Assembly: GCF_026723825.1 (NCBI RefSeq)
Contig: NZ_CP113519.1
Span: 5,146,001 to 5,210,000 of the forward strand
DNA: 64,000 nt
DNA from: Pseudomonas sp. GOM7
Lineage (GTDB): Bacteria > Pseudomonadota > Gammaproteobacteria > Pseudomonadales > Pseudomonadaceae
Direction: 5' to 3'
Shown: positions 34,897 through 43,906 of the stretch, piece by piece
How the letters are laid out: every line of letters begins with the position of its first letter
How positions within the stretch are numbered: position 1 is the stretch's first letter
Program-made: the position numbers and the translations under genes
The notes under the pieces: generated by a model
What the model was told of the DNA's origin: nothing
Seen by the model: only the letters and a program-made list of their open reading frames with translations
The model's database searches: none

Positions 34897-35649
34897 CTAC
34901 GGCTTGCTCACCGTCTTGCGTAGCTGCTCGCGCCGCTCGCCGAATAGTTCCGGCATGGTCTGCAGGCTGGCCGCAAGCAATGCCTGTACCTCGGGCTGCT
35001 CATACAGCGCCGCATAGGCGGCCAACTGGTCGCTGGGCATCTGCCGATAGGCAAAGAGCATGAAGGATTCCACCGCCTGCGCACTGGACTGGTGGATGGC
35101 TTCGGCCTGCGCTTGCGTGCGCTCCTGCAGACTTTGCTCGTCCAGATCCTCGCCGCGCGCCAGGAGCGCCAGCAGGGCCTGGGTCTTGCCCACCTCGTAA
35201 CGCAGCAGGCTGGCCAGTTCGGAGGTATGGGCGGCCTGGTCGAGGCGCTGGATCAACGCCAGTCGTGCGCCTCGCACCGGCTGTTGCCGCAGACGTTCGC
35301 GGTAGGCGGCCAGTGCCTCGGGTTGCTCGCCCACTTCGCGTTCGGCCTCAGTGAAACGCTGTGCCAACTCGCCACCAAGTGCGGCCTGGGCCTGCTCAAG
35401 CTGTGCCAACTCGAAGCGCACGGCAAGACGCTCGGCCAGTTGCCGGCAAAGCGCCTGTGGGTCGAAGAGGGTCTGCAGGAGCGCATGTTGCGCGGCATCC
35501 TGGCCGTGCGACAGCATGGGCGCGCTCTGCTCGCAGAGCAGTTGAATGCCCGCCAGCTCGAAGACGCGCAACATGGCAGGCGCCGAGACGGGCTCGGCAC
35601 GCGCCAGGCAGGCCGATAGCAACAGGCAGGGCAGGAGCAGGGAGCGCAT
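34897..35649 (-). CDS. Secreted helical protein of unknown function
   Basis: The protein has 250 aa with a signal peptide (MRSLLLPCLLLSACLARA). The mature protein is almost wholly alpha-helical and rich in Gln, Leu, Ala and Glu. It has segments such as RVFELAGIQLLCEQSAPMLS and ESFMLFAYRQMPSDQLAAYA. The second segment and the preceding repeats resemble DUF2059-type proteins, but this is a loose match. It is read in the same direction as the SCP2-like gene upstream, with a 60-nt gap. Confidence 0.75.
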   Translation of the reverse strand: MRSLLLPCLLLSACLARAEPVSAPAMLRVFELAGIQLLCEQSAPMLSHGQDAAQHALLQTLFDPQALCRQLAERLAVRFELAQLEQAQAALGGELAQRFTEAEREVGEQPEALAAYRERLRQQPVRGARLALIQRLDQAAHTSELASLLRYEVGKTQALLALLARGEDLDEQSLQERTQAQAEAIHQSSAQAVESFMLFAYRQMPSDQLAAYAALYEQPEVQALLAASLQTMPELFGERREQLRKTVSKP

Positions 35650-35709
35650 GATCGAGGCTTCTCGCAGGAACCTGCAGGCAGCCTAGACAATGCCCGGCCT
35701 GACGACCAG

Positions 35710-36105
35710 TCAAGCGGCCTTTTTCGCCGAACCGGCCTTCTTCTTGGGCATCAGGTACTTGGTCAGGCCCTGGAACCACATGACCAATGCCGGGTTGCCC
35801 TGAATCTGGATGTCCTTGTTCTGGATGCCCTGCATGAACGCCAGTTGCTTGTTCTTCGCGGTCATGGTGGCGAAGCCGAAGGGGGCGTCCTTGAAGCCGA
35901 TGGCGAAAGCCGGCTCATTGGCCACGCCACGCTTGCTGCTGACCCGCTGGTTCTTGACGATGTAGTGACGTGCCAGCTTGCCGTCCAGGGTGTGCAACTG
36001 GAATACCAGATCACGCCCTTCCAGTTGCTGCTGGAAAGCAGGGTTGTCACGGCTGGCCTTGGCCATCAGCCGGCCCAGCATCCAAAGAAGAAAACGAAAT
36101 TTCAT
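35710..36105 (-). CDS. SCP2-like sterol/lipid-carrier domain protein
   Basis: The protein has 131 aa. MKFRFLLWMLGRLMAKASRD and later NEPAFAIGFKDAPFGFATMT and GIQNKDIQIQGNPALVMWFQ fit the small SCP2-like proteins of Pseudomonas, with a basic tail (PKKKAGSAKKAA). Such proteins may bind a lipid ligand; the role is not known. The sequence at 36106-36260 upstream contains the divergent promoters. Confidence 0.7.
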   Translation of the reverse strand: MKFRFLLWMLGRLMAKASRDNPAFQQQLEGRDLVFQLHTLDGKLARHYIVKNQRVSSKRGVANEPAFAIGFKDAPFGFATMTAKNKQLAFMQGIQNKDIQIQGNPALVMWFQGLTKYLMPKKKAGSAKKAA

Positions 36106-36260
36106 GCGCAGGCCTCAGGAAACGAAGAGGATGATGGCGCATTGTAGTGTCTTGAACGCCGAACTACAGCCTGCCCAAAGAACGGCTTGCCCGAACCCTT
36201 GCTCACCTCTGACCTGCCGCCTAAGGTGACAGACATCCTCCCCATCCGCGTGCAGGTTCC

Positions 36261-36626
36261 ATGCTGAGCGTTCATTATCAGGTCATTCAGGATCACCAGA
36301 GCGAATACCCTGAGCCCATTCATTTCGTGAAGGGCACGCGGTTGATCCTGGGCGAGCGCTACGAGGGGCCGGAAGGCTGGGAGGACTGGCGGTTCTGCAC
36401 GGCACCTGGACAGAAAGGCGGCTGGGTTCCCCTGCAAATTCTCGACAGGATCGATGAGCACTGTGCTCGCGCCCGCGAGGATTACACGGCCAGGGAACTG
36501 GATGTGCGCATCGGGGAGCGGCTCATCGGCAGCCGCCATCTGAACGGCTGGGTCTGGTGCGAAAAGCTGGGCAGTCAGGCGTCCGGCTGGGTGCCGCTGG
36601 CGAACCTGCGCGAAATCACGCCCTGA
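36261..36626 (+). CDS. Small protein with two SH3-like repeats
   Basis: The protein has 121 aa. Two halves of similar pattern end in GGWVPLQIL and SGWVPLANL, typical of SH3-like beta barrels. The first half has VKGTRLILGERYEGPEGWED and the second RIGERLIGSRHLNGWVWCEK. No signal peptide is present, so it is probably cytoplasmic. The function is unknown. It lies alone, convergent with hupA. Confidence 0.7.
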   Translation: MLSVHYQVIQDHQSEYPEPIHFVKGTRLILGERYEGPEGWEDWRFCTAPGQKGGWVPLQILDRIDEHCARAREDYTARELDVRIGERLIGSRHLNGWVWCEKLGSQASGWVPLANLREITP

Positions 36627-36708
36627 AACACGACGCCCTGCAACCGCCTCCACCGACAGGAAGCGCTTGCAGGGCGCCTTGCCTAACGGCCTGCCGAAGC
36701 CTGGCTCG

Positions 36709-36981
36709 TCAGTTGACCGCATCCTTGAGGGATTTTCCCGGCTTGAAGGCCACGGTGTTACTGGCCTTGATCTTCACCGGCTGGCCGGTTTGCGGGTTCT
36801 TGCCCGTGCGGGCACCGCGATGACGCTGGACGAATGTGCCGAAGCCCACCAGAGTCACGCTGTCCTTGCGGTTCAGCGCATTGGTGATCTCTTCGAGTAC
36901 GGCGTTGAGTACACGATTGGCCTGATCCTTGGTCAGGTCAGCCTTCTCGGCAATGGCGGCGGCGAGTTCCGGTTTACGCAT
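36709..36981 (-). CDS. hupA: DNA-binding protein HU (alpha-type)
   Basis: The protein has 90 aa: MRKPELAAAIAEKADLTKDQ, then VTLVGFGTFVQRHRGARTGK and NPQTGQPVKIKASNTVAFKP. The DNA-intercalating arm (RTGKNPQTGQ) and the C-terminal LKDAVN fit HU. It packages and bends DNA. It is located next to the rubredoxin genes, as for hupA in P. putida; the A/B assignment rests on this. Confidence 0.93.
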   Translation of the reverse strand: MRKPELAAAIAEKADLTKDQANRVLNAVLEEITNALNRKDSVTLVGFGTFVQRHRGARTGKNPQTGQPVKIKASNTVAFKPGKSLKDAVN

Positions 36982-37167
36982 AAGTGCCTCTTTGACGGTT
37001 TTTTGTTGTTGTGTCCGTGCTGTTCTTCAGAACAGCGCCCAAGGCGCCGCAACAGCTCTGCGCTGCGGCAGACGCAAGCAGAATGGCACGCCAGTTCGCC
37101 CGGCGCCAGTACCCCGCCAGGCATTACAGGCCGATTTTCGTGGCGTATCCGACAGAACGCCCGGTAT

Positions 37168-38316
37168 TTAGGCCAACAGCGCTGGCAACTCCTTGTTCAA
37201 GGCCAGTTTCTCCTGCACGGCAGCCCCGGTCAGGGCGTAGCCAAGCAGTGCACCGGCGGCATCTCGACATAGCGCCTTGATATCCGCGCCGCTGCCGTCG
37301 ATCGTCCACTCGCCCTGGCTGCCATGGGGAGGGGGCGACACCACCAGCGGGCAGGCCGGGGTCTTCACCGTCACCGGCATGGGGCCGTAGGCCACCGCAG
37401 TCGGCTCGCCGGCCAGGGTCTTGGCCAGGGCCCGCGCGCAATTCATCAACGGCATGACGTAGAGCAGGTTGAGGCCATCGACCTCGGCGCAATCACCCAG
37501 GGCGAAGATATTGGCGTGCGAGGTGCGCAATTGCCGATCCACCATCACCCCACGGTTGATGTCCAGGCCAGCCGCTGCGGCCAGCGCGGTACGCGGACGC
37601 AGGCCGACGGCGGACACCACCAGGTCGCAGTCGATCAGCGTACCGTCGGACAGATGTGCCTGCAGCGCCTCGCCCTGGTGCTGCAGGCTGGCCAGGGTCG
37701 GGCCGAGATGAAAACGTGTGCCCAGCCCTTCCAGCCCAGCCTGTACGGCAGCAGCCGCGGCCGGATGCAGCAGGCCCGGCATCACCTGCTCGCAAGGCGC
37801 CACCACGTCGACATCCAGCCCCCCCAGGCGCAGGTCGTTGGCGAACTCGCAGCCGATCAGCCCGGCCCCAAGGATCAGCACGCGGCGCTTGCCTGCCGCG
37901 GCTGCACGGAAGCGTGCGTAGTCCTCGAGGTCGTTGATGGGAAAGATGGCGTCCTCGGCATCACCGGCCACCGGCACGCGGATCGGCTCGGCGCCCCAGG
38001 CCAGCACCAGGTCGCGGTAAGGCACGGCTTCCTCGCCGATCCACAGGCGCTTGTGGCCCGGGTCGATGCCGGTGATACGGGTATGGGTGCGGATCTCGGC
38101 CTTGAGCTGCTCGGCCATGGCGCCGGCCTCGGCCATCACCAGGCCGTCGGCATCCTTGTTCTTGCCGAAGCCGGTGGACAGCATGGGCTTGGAGTAGGAG
38201 CGGCCGTCATCGGCGCTGATCAGCAGCAGCGGCGTCTCGCTGTCGAGCTTGCGCCATTCCTTGGCCAGGTTGTAACCGGCCAGGCCGGTACCGACGATGA
38301 CGACAGGTGCACTCAT
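37168..38316 (-). CDS. rubB: Rubredoxin-NAD(+) reductase
   Basis: The protein has 382 aa. The FAD-binding motif VVIVGTGLAGYNLAKEWRKL, the NAD-binding VLILGAGLIGCEFANDLRLG and the second FAD motif FALGDCAEVDGLNLLYVMPL are all present. It transfers electrons from NADH to rubredoxin for alkane hydroxylases or oxidative-stress enzymes. It lies 83 nt downstream of rubA on the same strand. There is no alkB in the window. Confidence 0.94.
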   Translation of the reverse strand: MSAPVVIVGTGLAGYNLAKEWRKLDSETPLLLISADDGRSYSKPMLSTGFGKNKDADGLVMAEAGAMAEQLKAEIRTHTRITGIDPGHKRLWIGEEAVPYRDLVLAWGAEPIRVPVAGDAEDAIFPINDLEDYARFRAAAAGKRRVLILGAGLIGCEFANDLRLGGLDVDVVAPCEQVMPGLLHPAAAAAVQAGLEGLGTRFHLGPTLASLQHQGEALQAHLSDGTLIDCDLVVSAVGLRPRTALAAAAGLDINRGVMVDRQLRTSHANIFALGDCAEVDGLNLLYVMPLMNCARALAKTLAGEPTAVAYGPMPVTVKTPACPLVVSPPPHGSQGEWTIDGSGADIKALCRDAAGALLGYALTGAAVQEKLALNKELPALLA

Positions 38317-38399
38317 GGGGGTGATTCCTCACTGCGAAAACGACGCGACGGCCTGCAGGCCGTCGCCATTGATCCGTTGCTCATGCCAGCTCGCCGTGC

Positions 38400-38567
38400 T
38401 CAGACGATCTCGATCATCTCGAAGTCGACCTTGCCCACGCCGCAGTCCGGGCACACCCAGTCGGCGGGCACGTCTTCCCAGGCCGTGCCGGGCGCGATGC
38501 CCTCCTCGGGCAGGCCCAGGGCCTCGTCGTAGATGAAACCGCAGACGATGCATTGCCATTTGCGCAT
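38400..38567 (-). CDS. rubA: Rubredoxin
   Basis: The protein has 55 aa: MRKWQCIVCGFIYDEALGLP, PADWVCPDCGVGKVDFEMIE. Two CxxCG pairs (CIVCG and CPDCG) bind one Fe. It is an electron carrier for rubB. P. aeruginosa has two adjacent rubredoxins here; only this one is present in this window. Confidence 0.96.
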   Translation of the reverse strand: MRKWQCIVCGFIYDEALGLPEEGIAPGTAWEDVPADWVCPDCGVGKVDFEMIEIV

Positions 38568-38729
38568 GGTTCAGGTCTCCCCGGAAGCTGGCGCATCACA
38601 CCCTACTGGATCGTGCGCCGGCTGGCCAGATCAGCGCCGGCCGGCCAGTCGGAGGTTGGGTATGACCAGCATAGGGTCTGTGCCGTTTCGACGCGAGTCA
38701 TGCGCGAAACGACAACAGCCCCTAGCCCA

Positions 38730-40223
38730 TCAGCCTGCGAGCATGCGCCCGGTCTCTTCCAGGTTGATGTGCCACTGCAGCGCTTCGCGCAGGATGTGCG
38801 GCGTGTGGCCACCCCGTTGGCAGGCACGCTCGAAGTAGTCGTTCAGTGCGGCGCGGAAGTCCGGGTGCACGCAATTGTCGATGATCGCCCGGGCGCGCTC
38901 GCGCGGCGCCAGACCCCGCAGGTCGGCCAGGCCCTGCTCGGTGACGAGGATATCGACGTCATGCTCGCTATGATCGACATGGCTGACCATGGGCACCACG
39001 CTGGAGATCGCCCCGGCCTTGGCGATGGACTTGGTGACGAAGATCGCCAGGTGGGCGTTGCGGGCGAAATCGCCACTGCCACCGATGCCGTTCATCATCC
39101 GCGTGCCGCCGACGTGGGTGGAGTTGACGTTGCCGTACAGGTCGAACTCCAGCGCCGTGTTGATGCCGATGATGCCCAGGCGCCGCACCACCTCGGGGTG
39201 ATTGGAGATTTCCTGCGGGCGCAGCACCAACTTGTCCTTGTAGCGCTCCAGGTTACCGAACACATCGGCATTGCGCCGCGCCGAGAGGGTGATCGAGCTG
39301 CCCGAGGCGAAGGCCAGCTTGCCGGCATCGAACAGGTCGAAGGTGGAGTCCTGCAGCACCTCGGAGTACATGCTCAGGCCCTCGAACGGCGAGTCGATCA
39401 GGCCACACATCACCGCATTGGCGATGGAGCCGATGCCGGCCTGCAGCGGGCCGAGGCTGTTGCTCATGCGCCCGGCGTTCACTTCGCGCTTGAAGAAGTC
39501 GATCAGGTGGTCGGCAATGGCCTGGGTTTCGCAGTCCGGCGGCAGCACGGTGGAGGGCGAGTCCGGCTGCTCGCTGATGACGATGGCGGCGATCTTCTCC
39601 GCCGGGATGGGGATGGCGGTGGCGCCGATGCGGTCGTCCACCCGGGTCAACGGGATGGGCGTGCGGGTCGGCCGGTAGGTGGGAATGTAGATGTCGTGCA
39701 GGCCTTCGAGATTGGCGTTGTGCGCCAGGTTGATCTCGACGATCACACGCTCGGCGAAAATGGCGAAGCTGGCCGAGTTGCCCACCGAGGTGGTCGGTAC
39801 GATATGGCCCTGCTCGGTGATAGCCAGCGCCTCGATCACGGCGATATCGGGCTTCTTGAGCTGGTGGTTGCGCAGTTGCTCAACGGTTTCCGACAGGTGC
39901 TGGTCGATGAACATGACGCGGCCGTCGTTGATCGCCTTGCGCAGCGTGGCATCGACCTGGAACGGCATGCGCCGGGCCAGCACGCCGGCCTCGGTGAGTT
40001 GCTTGTCGAGGTCGTTACCGAGGCTCGCGCCGGTCATCAGGCTGATGCTCAGCGGCTGCTGGCGGGCACGTTCGGCCAGCGCCAGCGGTACCGCCTTGGC
40101 TTCGCCTGCGCGGGTGAAACCGCTCATGCCGACGGTCATGCCGTCCTCGATCAGGGCGGCCGCTTCGGCCGCCGTCATCACCTTGTCCAACAGCGCAGGC
40201 AGCCGCACACGATCACAATGCAT
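38730..40223 (-). CDS. Acetyl-CoA hydrolase/CoA-transferase family (succinyl-CoA:acetate type)
   Basis: The protein has 497 aa from the ATG at 40223. The class I CoA-transferase elements include GMSGFTRAGEAKAVPLALAE, GHIVPTTSVGNSASFAIFAE, the catalytic glutamate in GLSMYSEVLQDSTFDLFDAG and GGTRMMNGIGGSGDFARNAH. Related enzymes (AarC, Cat1) move CoA between succinyl-CoA and acetate. Length equals the P. aeruginosa homologue I recall. It is single-gene and divergent from the DMT transporter, with a striking hairpin between them. Confidence 0.92.
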   Translation of the reverse strand: MHCDRVRLPALLDKVMTAAEAAALIEDGMTVGMSGFTRAGEAKAVPLALAERARQQPLSISLMTGASLGNDLDKQLTEAGVLARRMPFQVDATLRKAINDGRVMFIDQHLSETVEQLRNHQLKKPDIAVIEALAITEQGHIVPTTSVGNSASFAIFAERVIVEINLAHNANLEGLHDIYIPTYRPTRTPIPLTRVDDRIGATAIPIPAEKIAAIVISEQPDSPSTVLPPDCETQAIADHLIDFFKREVNAGRMSNSLGPLQAGIGSIANAVMCGLIDSPFEGLSMYSEVLQDSTFDLFDAGKLAFASGSSITLSARRNADVFGNLERYKDKLVLRPQEISNHPEVVRRLGIIGINTALEFDLYGNVNSTHVGGTRMMNGIGGSGDFARNAHLAIFVTKSIAKAGAISSVVPMVSHVDHSEHDVDILVTEQGLADLRGLAPRERARAIIDNCVHPDFRAALNDYFERACQRGGHTPHILREALQWHINLEETGRMLAG

Positions 40224-40572
40224 CGGAAAAACCTCGAAAGGCAGGGTCGGAAAGAGCGGCAGTCTAGAGCCGCGAACCGCCTTCGCATGCTCGACCAAGG
40301 TCGCATTGATGGCTCTAGGGCGCGCCTTTCGTCGGATTCAGTCAGCCCCGCACCAAAGCCAGGCAGGTGCCTGGCTTTGGTGCGGGGCCAAGAGAGTCGC
40401 GCCAGTGCAATGCCCATCATTCAGGCACTCGGACGTAGCTGGCACCGGACTTGCTGCCCGAACTCACTCGGCTCGGACACGCAGCCGCGCCAGACGACGC
40501 GACGCTGCGCGATGAGCCTCCTCGATGAACAGATGCAGGGCACCTGTGACGGTGCCTGGATGGGAGATTGGG
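40224..40572. other. Divergent intergenic region CoA-transferase / DMT transporter
   Basis: It contains the promoter regions of both genes and the perfect hairpin at 40345-40388. Short frames at 40410-40520 lack coding character. No other feature was seen. Confidence 0.45.
40345..40388. other. Perfect 20-bp inverted repeat with a 4-nt loop
   Basis: The arms 40345-40364 and 40369-40388 are exact reverse complements around AGGT. The sequence is GC-rich in the outer part. There is no T run on the plus strand after it (caagagag), so it is not a plain terminator. It lies in the 349-nt gap between the CoA-transferase start and the DMT transporter. Confidence 0.9.
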
Positions 40573-41448
40573 ATGCGCCCGGAAGTCGTTCTGCTGCTCG
40601 GCGCCAGCTTCTGGGGCCTGGGCTGGATGCCCCTGGAACACCTGGCCAGACAGGGACTGCTCGGCATGCCGGTGGTGGTCTACAGCTACAGCCTGCTATG
40701 CCTGCTGGCCGTGCCGGTGCTGCTGGCTCAGCAACGCGCCTGGTGGCCGCAGCGGCGCGCCCTGGCGGTGGTCTGTCTGTGTGGCGGCTGGGCCACTGCC
40801 GGACTGGTCGGTGCCCTGTCCGAAGGCGACGTGGTACGCGCCATGCTGCTGTTCTACCTGGCGCCGGTATGGAGCCTGCTGGGCAGCCGCCTGCTGCTCG
40901 GCGAACGGCTCAATGCCAGTCGCTGCGGCGCGGTGCTGCTGGCCATATGCGGCATCACCCTGACCCTGGGCATCGATGCCGACACCTTCCGTCCGCTGCA
41001 AGGCAGTGACTGGCTGGCGTTGTCAGCCGGCATCGCCTTCGCCGCCAACAACCTGGCCACCCGCTCCGCCGGGCAGGTTCCACTGGCCAGCAAGACGCTC
41101 GCCGCCTTCGTCGGGGCGGCGCTCAGCGGTGGGCTGTTCTGCTTGCTGCAGGAGATCGCGCTGCCGGCGGTGGCCCCCATGCAGTGGCTGCAGCTTGGCC
41201 TGTTCGGGGTGTTCTGGCTGATCGCCATGTGTGCCGCGCAATATGGCTTCAGCCACGTCGAAACCAGCCGCGCGGCGGTGCTGGTGCTGGTCGAACTGGT
41301 GGTCGCGGTACTGACCGCCGCGGCCTTCGGCGAGCGCCAGTTGGGGCCGGGCGAATGGTTCGGCGGCGCCCTGGTGCTGATCGCCGCGCTGCTCGCTGAA
41401 CGGCCTTCGCGCCCCGTAGCTGCCGTGGGCTGCGAGGCCAAACCATGA
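40573..41448 (+). CDS. EamA/DMT superfamily transporter
   Basis: The protein has 291 aa from the ATG at 40573. Ten hydrophobic segments are predicted by eye, from MRPEVVLLLGASFWGLGWMP to FGGALVLIAALLA. Two EamA halves are visible, with the repeat signature LYLAPVWSLLGSRLLLGERL in the first and VLVLVELVVAVLTAAAFGER in the second. It is an inner-membrane exporter of metabolites or amino acids; the substrate is unknown. Confidence 0.9.
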   Translation: MRPEVVLLLGASFWGLGWMPLEHLARQGLLGMPVVVYSYSLLCLLAVPVLLAQQRAWWPQRRALAVVCLCGGWATAGLVGALSEGDVVRAMLLFYLAPVWSLLGSRLLLGERLNASRCGAVLLAICGITLTLGIDADTFRPLQGSDWLALSAGIAFAANNLATRSAGQVPLASKTLAAFVGAALSGGLFCLLQEIALPAVAPMQWLQLGLFGVFWLIAMCAAQYGFSHVETSRAAVLVLVELVVAVLTAAAFGERQLGPGEWFGGALVLIAALLAERPSRPVAAVGCEAKP

Positions 41449-41500
41449 CCACTTCGCTGTGAGATTGCCCCGCAGCGCTAGCACCACCCTGAAACGCGGT

Positions 41501-41521
41501 GCGCCCGGACGAACCGGGCGC
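41501..41521. terminator. Hairpin between convergent genes
   Basis: GCGCCCGG-acgaa-CCGGGCGC. There is no T run, but its position between converging stops fits a shared terminator. Confidence 0.5.
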
Positions 41522-41541
41522 TGCGGTACTGCCTACCAGGC

Positions 41542-42297
41542 CTAGAATGCCAGACCGACGCGCAGGCCCACCTGCTCCTGCTTGAGCTTGCTGCGCTCGG
41601 CCAGCTCGCTGTTGCTGTCCAGCTCGTAGCGCGTCTGGGTGTAGTACAGGCTGGTGCTGATCGGGACATTGTTGATGCCCTTGTTCCACAGCATGGTCAG
41701 CTCGCCATAAGGGTTGACCTTGTCCTTGAGATCCACCGAGTCACTGTCGCCATCGACCTTCAGACGTGCCTCGGAGTTGATCGAGTAGCGTGCCCCGACC
41801 TCCAGGCGCAGGGTGTAGTTCGGCGTCAGGTAGTTGTAGCCCAAACCCGCCTTGGCGAAGGGCGACTTGCTGGTGAGCTTGACGTTGCTGTCGAACGGGC
41901 CGACGTCATCCTGCTCGATGCGCCCCCAGTCATAACCGCCGCCGACGATCAGGTCGACGTAATTGTTGGTGCTCAGTGCCGCACGCAGGCCAAGGTCGAT
42001 ATCGGCCCGCGCGGACTTGTATTCGACATCATCCTTGTCGCGGTACTGGCCTTCGATGCCGGCCTGGTAGATGAAGCCTTCCTGCCCCGTCAGCTTGTTG
42101 CCGAAGTGGTAGAACAGGCCGCCCTGGTTGAGGCGTTCCTTGTCGCTGTCGTCATCCACGGTGAGTTTGTACTGGTTGTGCGAGGCGATCACGCCGAAGG
42201 TGGAGATCGGGTCGGTGACCGAATCGGCATAGGCCTGCGAGGCGCCCGCCAGGCACAGGGCAAGAGTCGCTTTCGGGGTCATTCTGGTCAGTTGCAT
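41542..42297 (-). CDS. Outer-membrane beta-barrel protein
   Basis: The protein has 251 aa with AAGGA 7 nt before the ATG. A signal peptide (MQLTRMTPKATLALCLAGAS QAYA, cleavage near residue 24) is followed by alternating hydrophobic/polar strands, such as NQGGLFYHFGNKL, IDLGLRAALS and TLRLEVGARYSI. The final residue is Phe (LRVGLAF), the signature of BAM-assembled outer-membrane proteins. It resembles uncharacterised outer-membrane proteins of Pseudomonas. The function is unknown. Confidence 0.82.
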   Translation of the reverse strand: MQLTRMTPKATLALCLAGASQAYADSVTDPISTFGVIASHNQYKLTVDDDSDKERLNQGGLFYHFGNKLTGQEGFIYQAGIEGQYRDKDDVEYKSARADIDLGLRAALSTNNYVDLIVGGGYDWGRIEQDDVGPFDSNVKLTSKSPFAKAGLGYNYLTPNYTLRLEVGARYSINSEARLKVDGDSDSVDLKDKVNPYGELTMLWNKGINNVPISTSLYYTQTRYELDSNSELAERSKLKQEQVGLRVGLAF

Positions 42298-42503
42298 GGC
42301 TATATCCTTGGCAATGAGTGAATAACGCCGCTCACCAAAATGGTGCGACGCAAACTCCTAGACTGCCCCAGGCGACTGCGATTCGGTAAATACGATGAGT
42401 GGTTGCGAAACTGAACGAGGCCTGACACCAGACGCTTCGCATGGGAGGAATCGAGCAAAAGGAGGTCGCCTGCCACCGTCCGAGCGAGCGGTGGCAGGCG
42501 CAG

Positions 42504-43844
42504 TCAATCGATCTTCAGCACCTTGGCCAGCACCACCTTCGGCCCCTTCATCTTCTTGACGATGATGCGCAGACCCTCGGTCTCCAGCACCTCTTCTTCC
42601 TCGGGCATGCGCTTGAGGCTGTCGTAGATCAGCCCGGCGAGGGTTTCGGCCTCGATATGGTCGAGGTCGACGCCGAGCAGGCGCTCGATCTTCGCCAGCG
42701 GCGTATCACCACGCACCAGCAGCTTGCCTGGCTGGTAGGCGAGGATGCCGCGCTCGGCCTTGCGGTGTTCATCCTGAATGTCGCCGACCAGCGCCTCGAG
42801 CACATCCTCCATGGTCAGGTAGCCGATCACCTTGCCATCAGCTTCCTCGACCAGAGCGAAGTGCGCGCCGCCCTGGCGGAAGCGCTCGAGCAACTGCGAC
42901 AACGGCAGGTGGCGGCTGACCCGTTCCAGCGGGTGCATCAGATCCGCCAGCTTGAGCGCCGAAGGCAGCATCTCCAGCAGCGACAACTGCAGCAACAGAT
43001 CCTTGATGTGCAGTACGCCGACGAACTCGCCCTTGCTCTCGTCGAAGATCGGGTAGCGGCTGTACTTGTGTCGGCGGAAGGTGGTGAACACCTGATCGAG
43101 GCTGGCATTGACTTCCAGATAGACCAGATCCTCGCGCGAGTTGGCCCAGTCCACCACTTCCAGCTCGCCAAGCTCCACCGCCGAGGCCAGCACGCGCATG
43201 TCCTGATCGCTGTCATTGCTGGCGCGGCTGGAGTGCAGGATCAGCTTGAGCTCATCGCGGCTGTAGTGATGCTCATGGTGCGGCCCCGGCTCACCTTGCC
43301 CGGCGATGCGCAGAATGGCGTTGGCACTGGCATTGAGCACGAAGATCGCCGGGTACATCAGCCAGTAGAAGGCGTACAGCGGCGCCGCCGTCCACAGCGA
43401 GAGCAGCTCCGGCTTGCGGATAGCCCAGGACTTGGGCGCCAGTTCACCGATGACGATGTGCAGGTAGGAAATGATCGAGAACGCGGTGAAGAAGGCGATG
43501 CCATGCACCAGCTTGGGCGATTCGATACCCAGAGCACCGAGCAACGGCGTGAGCAGCTCGGCGAAGGCCGGCTCACCGACCCAGCCCAGGCCCAGCGACG
43601 CCAGGGTGATACCCAACTGACAGGCGGAGAGGTAAGCATCCATCTGGTTGTGCACGGTGCGCAGGATACGCCCACGCCAGCCATGGGCCTCGGCCAGGCT
43701 ATCCACCTTGGTGGAACGCAAGCGCACGATGGCGAACTCGGCAGCGACGAAGAAACCGTTGAGCAGGACCAGGAACAGGGCGAACAGCATGAGGCCGAAG
43801 TCGGCCAGATAAGCAGAGGAGGAAAGACTCGGGGAAGGATCCAT
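42504..43844 (-). CDS. CNNM/CorC-type hemolysin family membrane protein with CBS pair
   Basis: The protein has 446 aa. The DUF21/CNNM membrane domain (~20-200) has LFALFLVLLNGFFVAAEFAI and LGITLASLGLGWVGEP. A CBS pair (~225-345) and a CorC_HlyC domain (~360-440, PGKLLVRGDTPLAKIERLLG) follow. Relatives are linked to magnesium and cobalt efflux. It lies upstream of phoR on the same strand but separated by 62 nt (43845-43906). Not part of the pho regulon on present evidence. Confidence 0.92.
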   Translation of the reverse strand: MDPSPSLSSSAYLADFGLMLFALFLVLLNGFFVAAEFAIVRLRSTKVDSLAEAHGWRGRILRTVHNQMDAYLSACQLGITLASLGLGWVGEPAFAELLTPLLGALGIESPKLVHGIAFFTAFSIISYLHIVIGELAPKSWAIRKPELLSLWTAAPLYAFYWLMYPAIFVLNASANAILRIAGQGEPGPHHEHHYSRDELKLILHSSRASNDSDQDMRVLASAVELGELEVVDWANSREDLVYLEVNASLDQVFTTFRRHKYSRYPIFDESKGEFVGVLHIKDLLLQLSLLEMLPSALKLADLMHPLERVSRHLPLSQLLERFRQGGAHFALVEEADGKVIGYLTMEDVLEALVGDIQDEHRKAERGILAYQPGKLLVRGDTPLAKIERLLGVDLDHIEAETLAGLIYDSLKRMPEEEEVLETEGLRIIVKKMKGPKVVLAKVLKID

Positions 43845-43906
43845 GGATGTCAGGCTTGGCTAATGATCGGCTTAGGTTGGGGGCTGTGCGCGGCGATTGC
43901 AAGTCA

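Noticed and set aside
40417..40641. 74-aa minus-strand frame near the hairpin
   Set aside because: It overlaps the start of the DMT gene antisense and has no coding character.
38553..41009. 818-aa open frame on the plus strand
   Set aside because: It is antisense to the CoA-transferase and runs across the DMT gene in another frame; no domain and no ribosome site.
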